Shown one piece after another: positions 24,701 to 33,790 of a stretch of 41,534 nucleotides of DNA. Where the stretch lies: positions 1 to 41,534 of the forward strand of contig DDJR01000008.1 of the NCBI GenBank assembly GCA_002339135.1. The letters are read 5' to 3'. This DNA comes from Flavobacteriales bacterium UBA2619. GTDB lineage: Bacteria > Bacteroidota > Bacteroidia > Flavobacteriales_D > Sanyastnellaceae. The notes under the pieces were generated by a model, which worked only from the letters and a program-made list of their open reading frames with translations, had not been told where the DNA came from and did no database searches. A program made the translations under genes and the position numbers. Within the stretch, counting starts at the first letter, position 1, and every line of letters begins with the position of its first letter.

Positions 24701-27160
24701 ATGTCTAAAAAAAAATCAACGAAGAAACCTCCCAGAAATGGCCATTGGAAAGTCCTGTTTTTCCTTGCGGGAATAAGCCCTCTCTTGGGAATACTTTCTC
24801 TTGTCGCTTTAGCGAGACTCGGGGAGCTTCCAGACACGGAGGCGCTCACAAACCCACGAACAGACCTCGCCACCAAGGTATATACCATGGATGGGAAAGT
24901 CTTGGGCAGCTATTACAATGAGAACAGGTCTGACGCCCGGTTTGAGGACTTGCCACAGCACCTTGTAGACGCCTTAATTTCCACCGAAGATGTCAGGTTT
25001 TTCAGTCACGACGGAGTTGATTTTTTCGGACTTGGCAGAGCGATTGCTTTTTTAGGAAAACGGGGTGGTGGCTCAACGATCACCCAACAACTTGCAAAAC
25101 TACTGTTTACAGAAGAGTACGAATCGACGAGTTTTTTAGAGCGTGCGCTTTTACAAAAACCGAAAGAATGGATCATTGCGGCGCGCTTAGAAAGCCATTA
25201 TACAAAGGGGGAGATTATGGCGATGTATCTCAACAGATACGATTTCTTAAATCAAGCCGTGGGGATTCGTTCTGCCTCAACCATTTATTTCGACAAAGAG
25301 GTAGAGGAATTAAACGTGGAAGAATGTGCAATGTTAGTGGGAATGTTGAAGAACAGCGCGCTTTTTAACCCACTTCGCAGAATGGAATTGGTCACAAAGC
25401 GCAGAAATGTTGTCTTAAACCAAATGGGAAAATATGAGTACCTGACACCCGCTTATCTCGATTCGATGAAGTCACTACCGATTGCATTAAATTATCAAAG
25501 AGTGAGTCACGACGAGGGTGCTGCACCTTATTTTAGAGAGCGATTGCGTGCAGAACTGAAGAGGATATTTTCCGCGAAAAACACAGACGATTCTTATGTT
25601 GTGAGCAAAGCAGACGGCTCGAAATACAACATTTATAGAGACGGCTTAAAGGTGCACACTACGATTGACAGTCGCATGCAACAGTATGCTGAAAATGCTG
25701 TTTCTAAGCATTTGGGAGGAGAACTCCAAGCATCCTTTGACAGAGATTTAAAAAACCGTCCCTCACAAGATTATCCGTTTTTTGAGGACATCGATCAAGC
25801 CGCAAAAAAGACCATTCTTGACATCGCAATTCGCGACTCTGACCGGTATAAAAAGAGCAAAGGGAAGCTTTGTCCAGGTTGCAATAGACCTGCTTTTTAC
25901 ATCAGAAATCATGTGTTTGAAGATGGAGCTGAAGGTTTCAAATGCATGCCCGATCAAGGTGGATGCGGTCACACTTGGATGGGATTGCGCAAAAAGGACT
26001 TCCAAACATCGATGAATAAGCCTGTAAAAATGAAGGTTTTCAGTCATTCAGGCTCAGTAGACACGGTTCTTTCCCCCATGGACAGCATCATCCATCGAAA
26101 GAAAACCCTTCACGCCGGACTGCTTTCAATCGAACCGTCTTCTGGCCAAATTAAAGCTTGGGTTGGAGGTATTGACTATAAATTTTTTCAATACGACAAC
26201 GTAGACCAAAGCCGACGCCAGGTAGGTTCTACCTTCAAACCGTTCGTATACGCAACAGCTTTGAGGATGGGAATGAACCCATGTGATGAATTGCCGAACC
26301 AAGTGACTTGTATAGATCTTCCAGAGGGCTATGACCCTCCGATTTGGTGTCCACAAAATTCATCAGAAGATTATGGAGAAATCGTCACCCTAGAGTACGC
26401 TCTTGCGAACTCGATGAATACGGTTACGGCAAAACTCATTAAAACCTTTGGAACAGACAGGGTAATTAAACTCGCACACGCCTTGGGAATTCACAGCGAT
26501 ATTCCCAACGTACCCTCAATTGCGCTTGGTGTCGCAGAACTCAAGTTGAAAGAACTTGTTTCTGCCAACGCGGCTCTTGTAAATGGGGGTGTGTACGTTG
26601 AACCCACCATCTTAATTAGAGTAGAAGACAGATTTGGGAACACCATTTTTGAGCCCAGCCCTGAGATAAGACAAGGCCTGGATGAGCTCACGGCCTATCG
26701 TGTAGTTCGAATGATGAAAGGCGTTGTAGACGGTTCTTGGAATGAAGAACTCCAAAAAAGAATGGGCACAGGCGTCAGGCTCCGTTACGATTCTGACAAA
26801 AGAGATTATGATGGAATTACAGCTCCCATGGGAGGGAAAACGGGAACGACTCAAAACAACACTGACGGGTGGTTTATGGGGCTTACTCCGGAGTTGGTCA
26901 CCGGGGTTTGGGTGGGAGCACAAGACCCTACAGTGAGATTCTCCTCGACACATTACGGACAAGGTGCCAACACAGCCCTTCCTATCTATGGGTTCTTTAT
27001 GAAAGATACTTACGCAGATTCGAGCATTGCTCTTTCTCAAGAAGACTTTGCAAGGCCGATGTCTTTGGGGGCTGACACTCTAAATTGTAAAGATCAAATC
27101 TCTATAAAAGGGCATACTTTCGACTCAGACGGTTTCGACGACTCGGACCTGTTTAATTAA
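24701..27160 (+). CDS. Class A penicillin-binding protein (PBP1A-type) with inserted zinc-ribbon-like segment
   Basis: This bifunctional peptidoglycan polymerase and cross-linker starts at MSKKKS (24701); the open frame begins seven codons earlier with TTG. A basic N-terminus and one membrane helix (about 15-40) precede the GT51 glycosyltransferase domain, with the catalytic Glu in STEDVRFFSHDGVD (E96) and GGSTITQQLAK. The transpeptidase domain has SxxK (S510-TF-K513), SMN (571-573) and KTGT. Between these domains, Cys391, Cys394, Cys415, Cys422 and His424 form a zinc-ribbon-like pattern that I do not recall from this family. The length of 819 residues is within range. The C-terminus is short and acidic. 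Confidence 0.95.
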   Translation: MSKKKSTKKPPRNGHWKVLFFLAGISPLLGILSLVALARLGELPDTEALTNPRTDLATKVYTMDGKVLGSYYNENRSDARFEDLPQHLVDALISTEDVRFFSHDGVDFFGLGRAIAFLGKRGGGSTITQQLAKLLFTEEYESTSFLERALLQKPKEWIIAARLESHYTKGEIMAMYLNRYDFLNQAVGIRSASTIYFDKEVEELNVEECAMLVGMLKNSALFNPLRRMELVTKRRNVVLNQMGKYEYLTPAYLDSMKSLPIALNYQRVSHDEGAAPYFRERLRAELKRIFSAKNTDDSYVVSKADGSKYNIYRDGLKVHTTIDSRMQQYAENAVSKHLGGELQASFDRDLKNRPSQDYPFFEDIDQAAKKTILDIAIRDSDRYKKSKGKLCPGCNRPAFYIRNHVFEDGAEGFKCMPDQGGCGHTWMGLRKKDFQTSMNKPVKMKVFSHSGSVDTVLSPMDSIIHRKKTLHAGLLSIEPSSGQIKAWVGGIDYKFFQYDNVDQSRRQVGSTFKPFVYATALRMGMNPCDELPNQVTCIDLPEGYDPPIWCPQNSSEDYGEIVTLEYALANSMNTVTAKLIKTFGTDRVIKLAHALGIHSDIPNVPSIALGVAELKLKELVSANAALVNGGVYVEPTILIRVEDRFGNTIFEPSPEIRQGLDELTAYRVVRMMKGVVDGSWNEELQKRMGTGVRLRYDSDKRDYDGITAPMGGKTGTTQNNTDGWFMGLTPELVTGVWVGAQDPTVRFSSTHYGQGANTALPIYGFFMKDTYADSSIALSQEDFARPMSLGADTLNCKDQISIKGHTFDSDGFDDSDLFN

Positions 27161-27182
27161 CCAGTGGACTTAATTCAGAACA

Positions 27183-27896
27183 ATGTCAATTTCAAAATTA
27201 GTGAGCGGCGTAGAAGATGCCTGTAGTGGTATACAAGACGGAATGACCCTGATGTTAGGGGGCTTCGGTTTATGCGGTATCCCAGAAAACTGTATTGATC
27301 AGTTGGTCAAGCTTGGAGTGAAAGATGTGACATGCATATCGAACAATGCTGGGGTAGATGGGTTTGGGCTGGGAAAGCTTCTTAGCGGACATCAAATTCG
27401 AAAAATGATCTCTTCATATGTAGGAGAGAATGATGAATTTGAACGTCAAATGCTCTCGGGGGAACTCGAGGTAGACCTGATTCCGCAAGGCTCGCTGGCC
27501 GAGCGGTGCCGTGCCGGTGGAGCAGGCATACCTGCTTTTTACACTCCAGCGGGATATGGTACAGAAGTCGCAGAAGGCAAAGAGGTGAGAGATTTTGAGG
27601 GCAAGCCACACATCCTGGAAACGGCCCTAACAGCAGATTTTGCATTTGTGAAAGCGTGGAAGGGAGATGCTGCTGGGAACCTCATTTTCAAAGCCACAGC
27701 ACGCAATTTTAACCCCATGATGGCGATGGCGGGAAAAATCACGGTCGCAGAGGTAGAAGAGCTTGTGCCGCTGGGCGAGCTCAACCCAAATGAAATTCAT
27801 ACTCCTGGCATCTTTGTCCAGCGGATATTTCAAGGAAAATCCTTTGAAAAACGCATAGAACAAAGAACAGTCCGCACACGTAAAACAAATTCCTAA
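27183..27896 (+). CDS. scoA: 3-oxoacid CoA-transferase subunit A
   Basis: This is the alpha subunit of succinyl-CoA:3-ketoacid CoA-transferase, which moves CoA from succinyl-CoA to acetoacetate. The 237-residue protein has the family start (VEDACSGIQDGMTLMLGGFGLCGIPE), the SNNAGVDGFGLG segment, the signature GAGIPAFYTPAGYGT, and a basic C-terminal tail. Length and order are typical. scoB follows 10 bases after the stop, so the two subunits are made together. The enzyme allows use of acetoacetate or the reverse reaction; nothing here tells which direction dominates. Confidence 0.95.
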   Translation: MSISKLVSGVEDACSGIQDGMTLMLGGFGLCGIPENCIDQLVKLGVKDVTCISNNAGVDGFGLGKLLSGHQIRKMISSYVGENDEFERQMLSGELEVDLIPQGSLAERCRAGGAGIPAFYTPAGYGTEVAEGKEVRDFEGKPHILETALTADFAFVKAWKGDAAGNLIFKATARNFNPMMAMAGKITVAEVEELVPLGELNPNEIHTPGIFVQRIFQGKSFEKRIEQRTVRTRKTNS

Positions 27897-27906
27897 GTAT
27901 CAGATT

Positions 27907-28560
27907 ATGCTAGATAAAAACGGTATTGCAACAAGAATTGCACAGGAAGTTAGAGATGGATGGTATGTGAATCTTGGAATAGGAATCCCAACCCTTGTGG
28001 CCAACCACATCACCGAAGGTATGGAAGTCGAGTTTCAGTCAGAAAACGGCATTCTCGGCATGGGGCCCTTTCCTTTGGAAGGATCTGAGGATGCAGACTT
28101 AATAAACGCAGGAAAGCAGACGATTACAGCGATGCCTGGAGCTGTGTATTTCGACTCCGCGACATCTTTTGCCATGATCCGAGGCCGCCACGTTCAGCTT
28201 ACTGTTTTGGGAGCAATGGAAGTGAGCGCCAATGGAGATATTGCGAATTGGAAGATTCCAGGCAAGATGGTAAAAGGCATGGGCGGAGCAATGGATTTGG
28301 TGGCGAGTGCAGACAACATTGTTGTGGCAATGATGCATACAAACCGAGCTGGAGAATCGAAATTGTTGCCCACATGCTCACTCCCATTGACAGGCGTGGG
28401 CTGTGTAAAAAGAGTGGTTACAAACTTGGCCGTTGTAGACATCAAAGACGGAGCTTTCCATCTTATTGAAAGAGCCCCGGGCGTTTCTGTTCAGGAAATA
28501 ATAGACGCTACTGCGGGGACGCTTATTGTTCCTTCTGACGTGCCAGAAATGACAATGTAA
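27907..28560 (+). CDS. scoB: 3-oxoacid CoA-transferase subunit B
   Basis: This beta subunit pairs with the preceding scoA product. The catalytic Glu that forms the CoA thioester is E46 in FQSENGILGMGP. GIGIPTLVANH upstream of it and the ADLINAGKQTITAMPGA and GAMEVSANGDIANWKIPGK stretches are typical. The 217-residue length is normal. It converges with folB across about 15 bases, with no convincing terminator. Confidence 0.95.
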   Translation: MLDKNGIATRIAQEVRDGWYVNLGIGIPTLVANHITEGMEVEFQSENGILGMGPFPLEGSEDADLINAGKQTITAMPGAVYFDSATSFAMIRGRHVQLTVLGAMEVSANGDIANWKIPGKMVKGMGGAMDLVASADNIVVAMMHTNRAGESKLLPTCSLPLTGVGCVKRVVTNLAVVDIKDGAFHLIERAPGVSVQEIIDATAGTLIVPSDVPEMTM

Positions 28561-28575
28561 GCTGAGCCAAGAAGG

Positions 28576-28929
28576 TTACCCCTTCATTACAACAGCAACA
28601 GACTCACAGTCCCCGCCTATCGGAGGAGAGAGCTTTGTGAGCTTCATTTCAATGGATTTTGCCAACTGAAGCTCCTCGCGAAGAGCTTTGACAATCCGTC
28701 TTCCAACATGTTCAATGAGCTTCGAGGGGATTGCCATCTCTCGCTCAGCAATTTGTTGGACGGCACAGTAGTCGACAGTGTCTTCAAGCTTGTCAGATTC
28801 TCCACTTAACTCCATGTCTACAACGAGTTTTATATCGATTCGGTATTCTCCGCCTATGGCAGTTTCTTCAGCCATACATCCGTGATAGCTGTGAAATCTA
28901 AGGCCGTTTACTTCAATAATCTCCTCCAT
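28576..28929 (-). CDS. folB: Dihydroneopterin aldolase
   Basis: This small (117-residue) cytoplasmic enzyme cleaves 7,8-dihydroneopterin in folate synthesis. Features seen: LRFHSYHGCMAEETAIGGEYRIDI near the N-terminus (substrate-side Tyr/His and Glu residues), DTVDYCAVQQIAEREM in the middle, LIEHVGRRI, and near the end KLTKLSPPIGG with the conserved Lys and Pro pair. It follows gltX on the same strand after 5 bases and is probably cotranscribed with it. Confidence 0.9.
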   Translation of the reverse strand: MEEIIEVNGLRFHSYHGCMAEETAIGGEYRIDIKLVVDMELSGESDKLEDTVDYCAVQQIAEREMAIPSKLIEHVGRRIVKALREELQLAKSIEMKLTKLSPPIGGDCESVAVVMKG

Positions 28930-28934
28930 AATTT

Positions 28935-30482
28935 CTATTGCTCTTCCTTCATTTTTTCGATCATACTTGTTCCGAAATCAAGTCTTTCTAGGGTGGTTTC
29001 TAAGCCGAGAAACTCGGCAAACTCAAACATCGACGGGCCTCCACCAGCACCAGTTAACGCTAACCTGAACGGGAGTAGGACTTGCCCAAAACTCAGGTCT
29101 TTTTCTTCTAAATGTGATTTAAAACGAGACTCGATCTCATCTGCTTTAAACAAAGTTGTCGAAGCAAGCATCGTTTTTAAATCACTCATGTATCCAGCTG
29201 TTTCAGGCTTCCATTTTTTACGAACCATCTTTTCGTCAAAATCTTCATGTTTAGGTGCGCCGAACAACCATTTTGCTTCCAATATTTCATGTAGAAAAGT
29301 CACCCTTTCGAGCATGAGCTTCAGAACCACACCAGCGTCTCTTTCATCTAACGTTATGCCTTGTAAGCCTGCGATTTCAATCAATGCAGGAACGAGTTCA
29401 GCCATCGGTTTCTGACGCAAGTACTGCTCATTAAACCACCGCGCTTTGTCAGGACTGAAACGCGCGCTTGATTTGACAACTTTGTCTAGCGAGAAAACTT
29501 TTGCGGCTTCCTCTAAGGTAAACATCTCCCGGTCATCTCCCGGATTCCAACCCAGCATCAGGAGCATATTTAAGAATGCTTCAGGCTCATATCCGTGCTC
29601 GCGGTATCCGCTTGCCATGTTTCCAGTCTTAGGGTCTTTCCACTCAATGGGAAAAACGGGAAAGCCGCCGGCGTCACCATCTCTTTTGCTGAGCTTTCCA
29701 TTCCCCGTGGGCTTGAGAATGAGGGAAAGGTGGGCAAATTTAGGGGCATCCCAACCGAAGGCTCGATACAACATGATATGGAGGGGTGCACTTGGCAGCC
29801 ATTCCTCTCCTCTGATGACGTGTGAAATTTCCATTCCGTAATCGTCGACCACATTTGCGAGGTGATACGTGGGAAGGCCATCTGCTTTAACGAGCACCTT
29901 GTCGTCTACAACAGCGCTTGAGATTGTAACATTGCCTCTAATTTCATCAGTAAATGTGATGTCTTCAGCAATGTCAGGAGTTTTAAAACGAACGATGTAT
30001 GGTGTTTCATTTTCTATGAGAGCTTCTACCTCCTCTTCGCTTAATGACATACTGTTCTTTAACCCACCTCGACTCGAGGCATCGTATTGAAAAACGTTCT
30101 TATCTAACTCGGCTTGTTTCCTTAGAGCATCGAGCTCTTCAGGCGTGTCAAAAGCCAGATATGCATGCCCAGATACCAGAAGCAACTCGACAGCTTCACG
30201 GTAAAAAGCATTTCTCTCACTTTGTCTGTAAGGACCGAATTCTCCCCCAGCGACAACCCCTTCATCAATCTCAATCCCACACCAAGTGAGCGCCTCACGC
30301 ACATAGTCTTCAGCACCCTCAACATATCTCGTCTGATCAGTGTCTTCAATGCGTAATAAGAACTTCCCGCCGTGAGCTCGAGCAAACAAGTAGTTGTAAA
30401 GGGCTGTCCTCACTCCACCCATGTGGAGCGGTCCTGTGGGACTTGGTGCGAATCTAACGCGTACGTTGCTTGTGGTCATCAT
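28935..30482 (-). CDS. gltX: Glutamate--tRNA ligase
   Basis: This class I aminoacyl-tRNA synthetase charges tRNA-Glu. The 515-residue protein carries the HIGH-type motif HMGG (H20-G23, in FAPSPTGPLHMGG), EDTDQTR in the Glu-binding region, GEEWLPSAPLH, and the KMSKS-type loop KLSKR (263-267). The C-terminal half is the helical anticodon-binding domain. Two Met codons start the frame; the second (30479) is equally possible. A TACCTTCG box lies 19 bases upstream. It heads a two-gene unit with folB. Confidence 0.97.
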   Translation of the reverse strand: MMTTSNVRVRFAPSPTGPLHMGGVRTALYNYLFARAHGGKFLLRIEDTDQTRYVEGAEDYVREALTWCGIEIDEGVVAGGEFGPYRQSERNAFYREAVELLLVSGHAYLAFDTPEELDALRKQAELDKNVFQYDASSRGGLKNSMSLSEEEVEALIENETPYIVRFKTPDIAEDITFTDEIRGNVTISSAVVDDKVLVKADGLPTYHLANVVDDYGMEISHVIRGEEWLPSAPLHIMLYRAFGWDAPKFAHLSLILKPTGNGKLSKRDGDAGGFPVFPIEWKDPKTGNMASGYREHGYEPEAFLNMLLMLGWNPGDDREMFTLEEAAKVFSLDKVVKSSARFSPDKARWFNEQYLRQKPMAELVPALIEIAGLQGITLDERDAGVVLKLMLERVTFLHEILEAKWLFGAPKHEDFDEKMVRKKWKPETAGYMSDLKTMLASTTLFKADEIESRFKSHLEEKDLSFGQVLLPFRLALTGAGGGPSMFEFAEFLGLETTLERLDFGTSMIEKMKEEQ

Positions 30483-30501
30483 GTGCTTTTGTAGCTGAAT
30501 G

Positions 30502-30509
30502 CGAAGGTA
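30502..30509 (-). promoter_or_regulatory. -7-like box of gltX-folB
   Basis: Read on the minus strand this is TACCTTCG, one mismatch from TAnnTTTG, 19 bases before the gltX ATG. A TTG lies 17 bases further upstream. Confidence 0.4.
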
Positions 30510-30616
30510 ATACTGCTTTTTCGAAACAACTATAAAGTATTGAACTACATCTGCAAATTGAGAGAAAAAGAGTGAATAAAGATTCGGAGATTTAGGTCAA
30601 ATAAAACATATACTTC

Positions 30617-30964
30617 ATGAATGCACTGCGCAACAAAGTCCAATTAATTGGCAGATTGGGTCAAGACCCCAAGTTTATGACCTTCGAAGAAGGCAAGTCT
30701 AAAGTCAACTTTTCAGTGGCGACAAATGAATCCTACCGTGACCGCGAAGGCGAAAAAGTGGAGAGAACTCAATGGCACGAAGTCGTTGCTTGGGGGTCTC
30801 TAAGCGAGGTTGTGGATCAGTACTTGAAAAAGGGTTCAGAAGTGGCCATTGAAGGCAGACTCAACTACAGAACCTACGACGATCAAGAAGGAAACACCCG
30901 TTATGTTACGGAGATCGTTGTCAAGGATCTTTTAATGTTAGATAAAAAACCACAAAAACCATGA
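30617..30964 (+). CDS. ssb: Short single-stranded DNA-binding protein
   Basis: The 115-residue protein is essentially one OB fold: NKVQLIGRLGQDP at the start, VNFSVATNE, the WHEVVAWG core, KKGSEVAIEGRLNYRTYDDQEGNTRYVTEIVV, and then an end at KKPQKP. It has no low-complexity linker and no acidic DDDIPF-like tip, the element through which housekeeping SSB recruits partner proteins. It may be an accessory SSB, with a full-length copy elsewhere (inference). It is divergent from gltX, and a hairpin with a T run follows the stop. Confidence 0.92.
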   Translation: MNALRNKVQLIGRLGQDPKFMTFEEGKSKVNFSVATNESYRDREGEKVERTQWHEVVAWGSLSEVVDQYLKKGSEVAIEGRLNYRTYDDQEGNTRYVTEIVVKDLLMLDKKPQKP

Positions 30965-30971
30965 TGCTTTT

Positions 30972-30993
30972 AGCAGGACAGGTTCCTGTTTTT
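30972..30993 (+). terminator. Probable terminator of ssb
   Basis: CAGGA (30974-30978) pairs with TCCTG (30984-30988) around a five-base loop, extendable by a G-T and an A-T pair. The stem is followed directly by five T residues. It begins 8 bases after the ssb stop. Confidence 0.5.
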
Positions 30994-31040
30994 ACAGCTG
31001 TTTTGTGGCCTAGTTTAGAATACATCTAAGTAACTTTTCG

Positions 31041-31071
31041 TTGGCTGTCGGAAACATCGCTTGTACCTTAG
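31041..31071 (+). promoter_or_regulatory. Promoter of sdhCAB
   Basis: TTGG (31041-31044) is followed after 19 bases by TACCTTAG (31064-31071), close to the TTTG/TAnnTTTG consensus at ideal spacing. The box ends 15 bases before the sdhC ATG. Confidence 0.5.
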
Positions 31072-31086
31072 CATATATAAAATAAA

Positions 31087-31779
31087 ATGAGCAATACAGG
31101 AATGTTGAAATCATCTCTCGCAAAGAAATACTTTATGGCTCTAACAGGCCTCTTCCTTTGCCTGTTTTTAGTAGGGCACTTGTTGGGGAATCTTCAGTTG
31201 TTTGTGGGTGGAGAAGAGGGTAGACTGGCGTTTAACAACTACGCCAAGTTCATGACATCTAACCCCCTCATTAAAGTGATGTCTTACATTACATATGCCA
31301 GTATTCTATTTCACGTGATCGATGGATTTGTGCTTACGATTCAAAACAAGAAAGCCAGACCCGTTAAGTACGTTGTGGAAAAAGGAAATCGAAACTCAAG
31401 CTGGGGGAGTCGCAACATGGCTTTACTCGGAACGATACTTTTGGTTTTTATATCAACCCACATGATGAATTTTTGGTGGAAGATGCACTTCGGTGATATG
31501 CCGATCTACAAAGGTGTAAAAGACTTACATACGATCACAACAAACTTCTTTAACCCCAATGAAAACGTGATGGCTGGTGGAGCAATGGCATTGTATGTGT
31601 TTGCTATGATATCCATGTCGATTCACTTAAGCCATGGGTTTCAAAGCGCCTTTCAGTCTTTGGGCATTAGTCACCCAAAGTACTCTCCGACAATAAAAAT
31701 GATTGGGACTGCATTTAGCATTTTAATCCCAGCGGCTTTTGCCTCAATACCGGTGTTTCTATACATAACTCAAGCCTAA
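31087..31779 (+). CDS. sdhC: Succinate dehydrogenase cytochrome b subunit (di-haem type)
   Basis: This membrane anchor belongs to the succinate:quinone oxidoreductase of the Bacteroidota/epsilon type. It has 230 residues and five hydrophobic helices in one polypeptide. The His residues expected to hold two b haems are seen at H31 (VGHLLGN), H76 (LFHVIDG), H125 (THMMNF) and H180/H183 (IHLSHGF). There is no separate sdhD, as expected for this type. The gene is followed after 7 bases by sdhA and then sdhB, forming the complete three-subunit complex. Confidence 0.95.
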   Translation: MSNTGMLKSSLAKKYFMALTGLFLCLFLVGHLLGNLQLFVGGEEGRLAFNNYAKFMTSNPLIKVMSYITYASILFHVIDGFVLTIQNKKARPVKYVVEKGNRNSSWGSRNMALLGTILLVFISTHMMNFWWKMHFGDMPIYKGVKDLHTITTNFFNPNENVMAGGAMALYVFAMISMSIHLSHGFQSAFQSLGISHPKYSPTIKMIGTAFSILIPAAFASIPVFLYITQA

Positions 31780-31786
31780 GCGAACA

Positions 31787-33784
31787 ATGTTAGAATCAAG
31801 AATACCAGAAGGACCTTTAGCAGAAAAGTGGAGTAAGCACAAAGACAGCATCAACCTGGTTAACCCAGCGAACAAGAGGTTAATTGACATTATTGTTGTG
31901 GGAACAGGCTTAGCCGGGTCTTCTGCTGCTGCTTCCCTCGCCGAAATGGGATACAATGTTAAATCACTCTGTTTCCAAGATTCACCGAGACGCGCACATT
32001 CAATTGCCGCACAAGGAGGGATTAATGCCGCAAAGAATTATCAAAATGACGGAGACTCTGTCTACAGACTATTCTATGACACGGTAAAAGGCGGAGACTA
32101 CCGCTCAAGGGAAGCCAATGTTCACAGACTGGCTGAGGTCAGTGTAAATATCATCGATCAATGCGTAGCACAAGGGGTTCCTTTTGCACGAGAATATGGA
32201 GGCTTGCTTGACAACCGTTCTTTTGGAGGAGTTCTGGTTTCTAGAACATTTTACGCAAAAGGACAGACGGGACAACAACTGCTTTTAGGAGCTTATTCAG
32301 CTCTTTCTCGTCAAATATCTAAAGGAAAAGTAGAAATGCTTAACCGCCACGAGATGATGGATGTTGTTAAGATTGACGGAAAAGCGAGAGGAATTATTGC
32401 CCGAAATCTCATTACGGGTGAAATAGAGAGACACGGTGCACATGCAGTCGTTTTATGCACTGGCGGATATGGGAACGCATTCTATTTGAGCACGAACGCT
32501 ATGGGTTCAAATGTTTCAGCTGCATGGAAAGCGCATAAAAAAGGCTCGTTTTTTGCCAACACGAGCTTCACACAGATTCACCCAACTTGCATTCCCGTCA
32601 GTGGAAACTATCAATCAAAGTTGACACTTATGTCAGAGTCTTTGAGAAACGATGGTCGAATTTGGGTTCCTAAAAACAAGGAAGATGTTATCGCTATTCG
32701 TGAAGGAAAAAAGCGTCCAACAGATTTACAAGAAGAAGAAAGAGACTATTATCTCGAGCGTCGCTACCCGGCGTTTGGAAACCTGGTTCCAAGAGATGTT
32801 GCCTCAAGAGCTGCAAAGGAGCGTTGTGACGAAGGCTACGGTGTAAATAAAACCGGGCAAGCAGTTTACTTAGACTTTGCTAGCGCATTTGTTCGTTATG
32901 GAAAAACAGAAGCACTGGTTAGTGGAGTAAAGAATCCATCCGAGGAGAAGGTGATCGAATTGGGGCGCAAAGTTGTCAAATCAAAGTATGGGAATTTATT
33001 CGATATGTACAAGCAGATCACTGCGGAAAACCCATATGAAACTCCCATGATGATTTATCCTGCGGTCCACTATACGATGGGTGGGTTGTGGGTTGATTAC
33101 AATTTAATGACCACTGTACCAGGACTTTTTGCAGCTGGAGAAGCGAATTTCTCCGACCATGGCGCCAATAGACTCGGAGCTTCAGCCCTCATGCAGGGAC
33201 TTGCGGACGGCTATTTTGTTCTGCCCTACACGATCGGAGATTACTTGTCCCACGATATTAGAACAGGAAAAATTCCGACTGATGGCATTGAGTTTGATGC
33301 AGCTGAAAAGAAGGTGAAATCAGACATATCAGGGTTAATCAATAACGATGGAGATGTTCCTGTTGATGACTTTCACCGTAGACTGGGATTAATCATGTGG
33401 AACAAATGTGGCATGTCTCGCAATGAGCAAGGCCTCAAAGAAGCGATTCAGGAAATTCAAGAACTTAGAAAAGAGTTTTATCTCAGAGTTAGTATCCCAG
33501 GGGTGTCAAATGATTTTAATCCAGAGCTAGAAAAAGCACTTCGTGTTGCAGACTTTATAGAATTGGGGGAGGCAATGTGCGTAGACGCCCTTGACCGAAG
33601 AGAAAGTTGTGGTGGGCACTTCAGAGAAGAGTCACAAACAGAAGACGGTGAAGCATTGCGAGACGATGAAAATTACAAGTTTGTTTCCGCATGGGAGTAT
33701 ACAGGATCTCCGTCAGAAGCGAAACTTCACAAAGAAGATTTGGTGTATGACAACATTGAACTTAAGCAGCGCAGCTACAAGTAA
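31787..33784 (+). CDS. sdhA: Succinate dehydrogenase flavoprotein subunit
   Basis: This catalytic subunit oxidises succinate to fumarate. The 665-residue protein has the FAD-binding GTGLAGSSAAASL (39-51), the His that bonds covalently to FAD (H71 in RRAHSIAAQGG), the active-site segment with HYTMGGLWVDYN, and GEANFSDHGANRLGASALMQGLADGYF near the FAD cap. The C-terminal helical domain ends with ESCGGHFREE. The length is slightly above the alpha-proteobacterial enzyme and fits the type with di-haem SdhC. It sits in the middle of sdhCAB. Confidence 0.97.
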   Translation: MLESRIPEGPLAEKWSKHKDSINLVNPANKRLIDIIVVGTGLAGSSAAASLAEMGYNVKSLCFQDSPRRAHSIAAQGGINAAKNYQNDGDSVYRLFYDTVKGGDYRSREANVHRLAEVSVNIIDQCVAQGVPFAREYGGLLDNRSFGGVLVSRTFYAKGQTGQQLLLGAYSALSRQISKGKVEMLNRHEMMDVVKIDGKARGIIARNLITGEIERHGAHAVVLCTGGYGNAFYLSTNAMGSNVSAAWKAHKKGSFFANTSFTQIHPTCIPVSGNYQSKLTLMSESLRNDGRIWVPKNKEDVIAIREGKKRPTDLQEEERDYYLERRYPAFGNLVPRDVASRAAKERCDEGYGVNKTGQAVYLDFASAFVRYGKTEALVSGVKNPSEEKVIELGRKVVKSKYGNLFDMYKQITAENPYETPMMIYPAVHYTMGGLWVDYNLMTTVPGLFAAGEANFSDHGANRLGASALMQGLADGYFVLPYTIGDYLSHDIRTGKIPTDGIEFDAAEKKVKSDISGLINNDGDVPVDDFHRRLGLIMWNKCGMSRNEQGLKEAIQEIQELRKEFYLRVSIPGVSNDFNPELEKALRVADFIELGEAMCVDALDRRESCGGHFREESQTEDGEALRDDENYKFVSAWEYTGSPSEAKLHKEDLVYDNIELKQRSYK

Positions 33785-33790
33785 ATTATC

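Noticed and set aside
28882..29415. A 177-residue plus-strand open frame antisense to gltX/folB
   Set aside because: It is Ser/Asn-rich noise opposite a well-supported synthetase gene; the gltX motifs settle the real frame.
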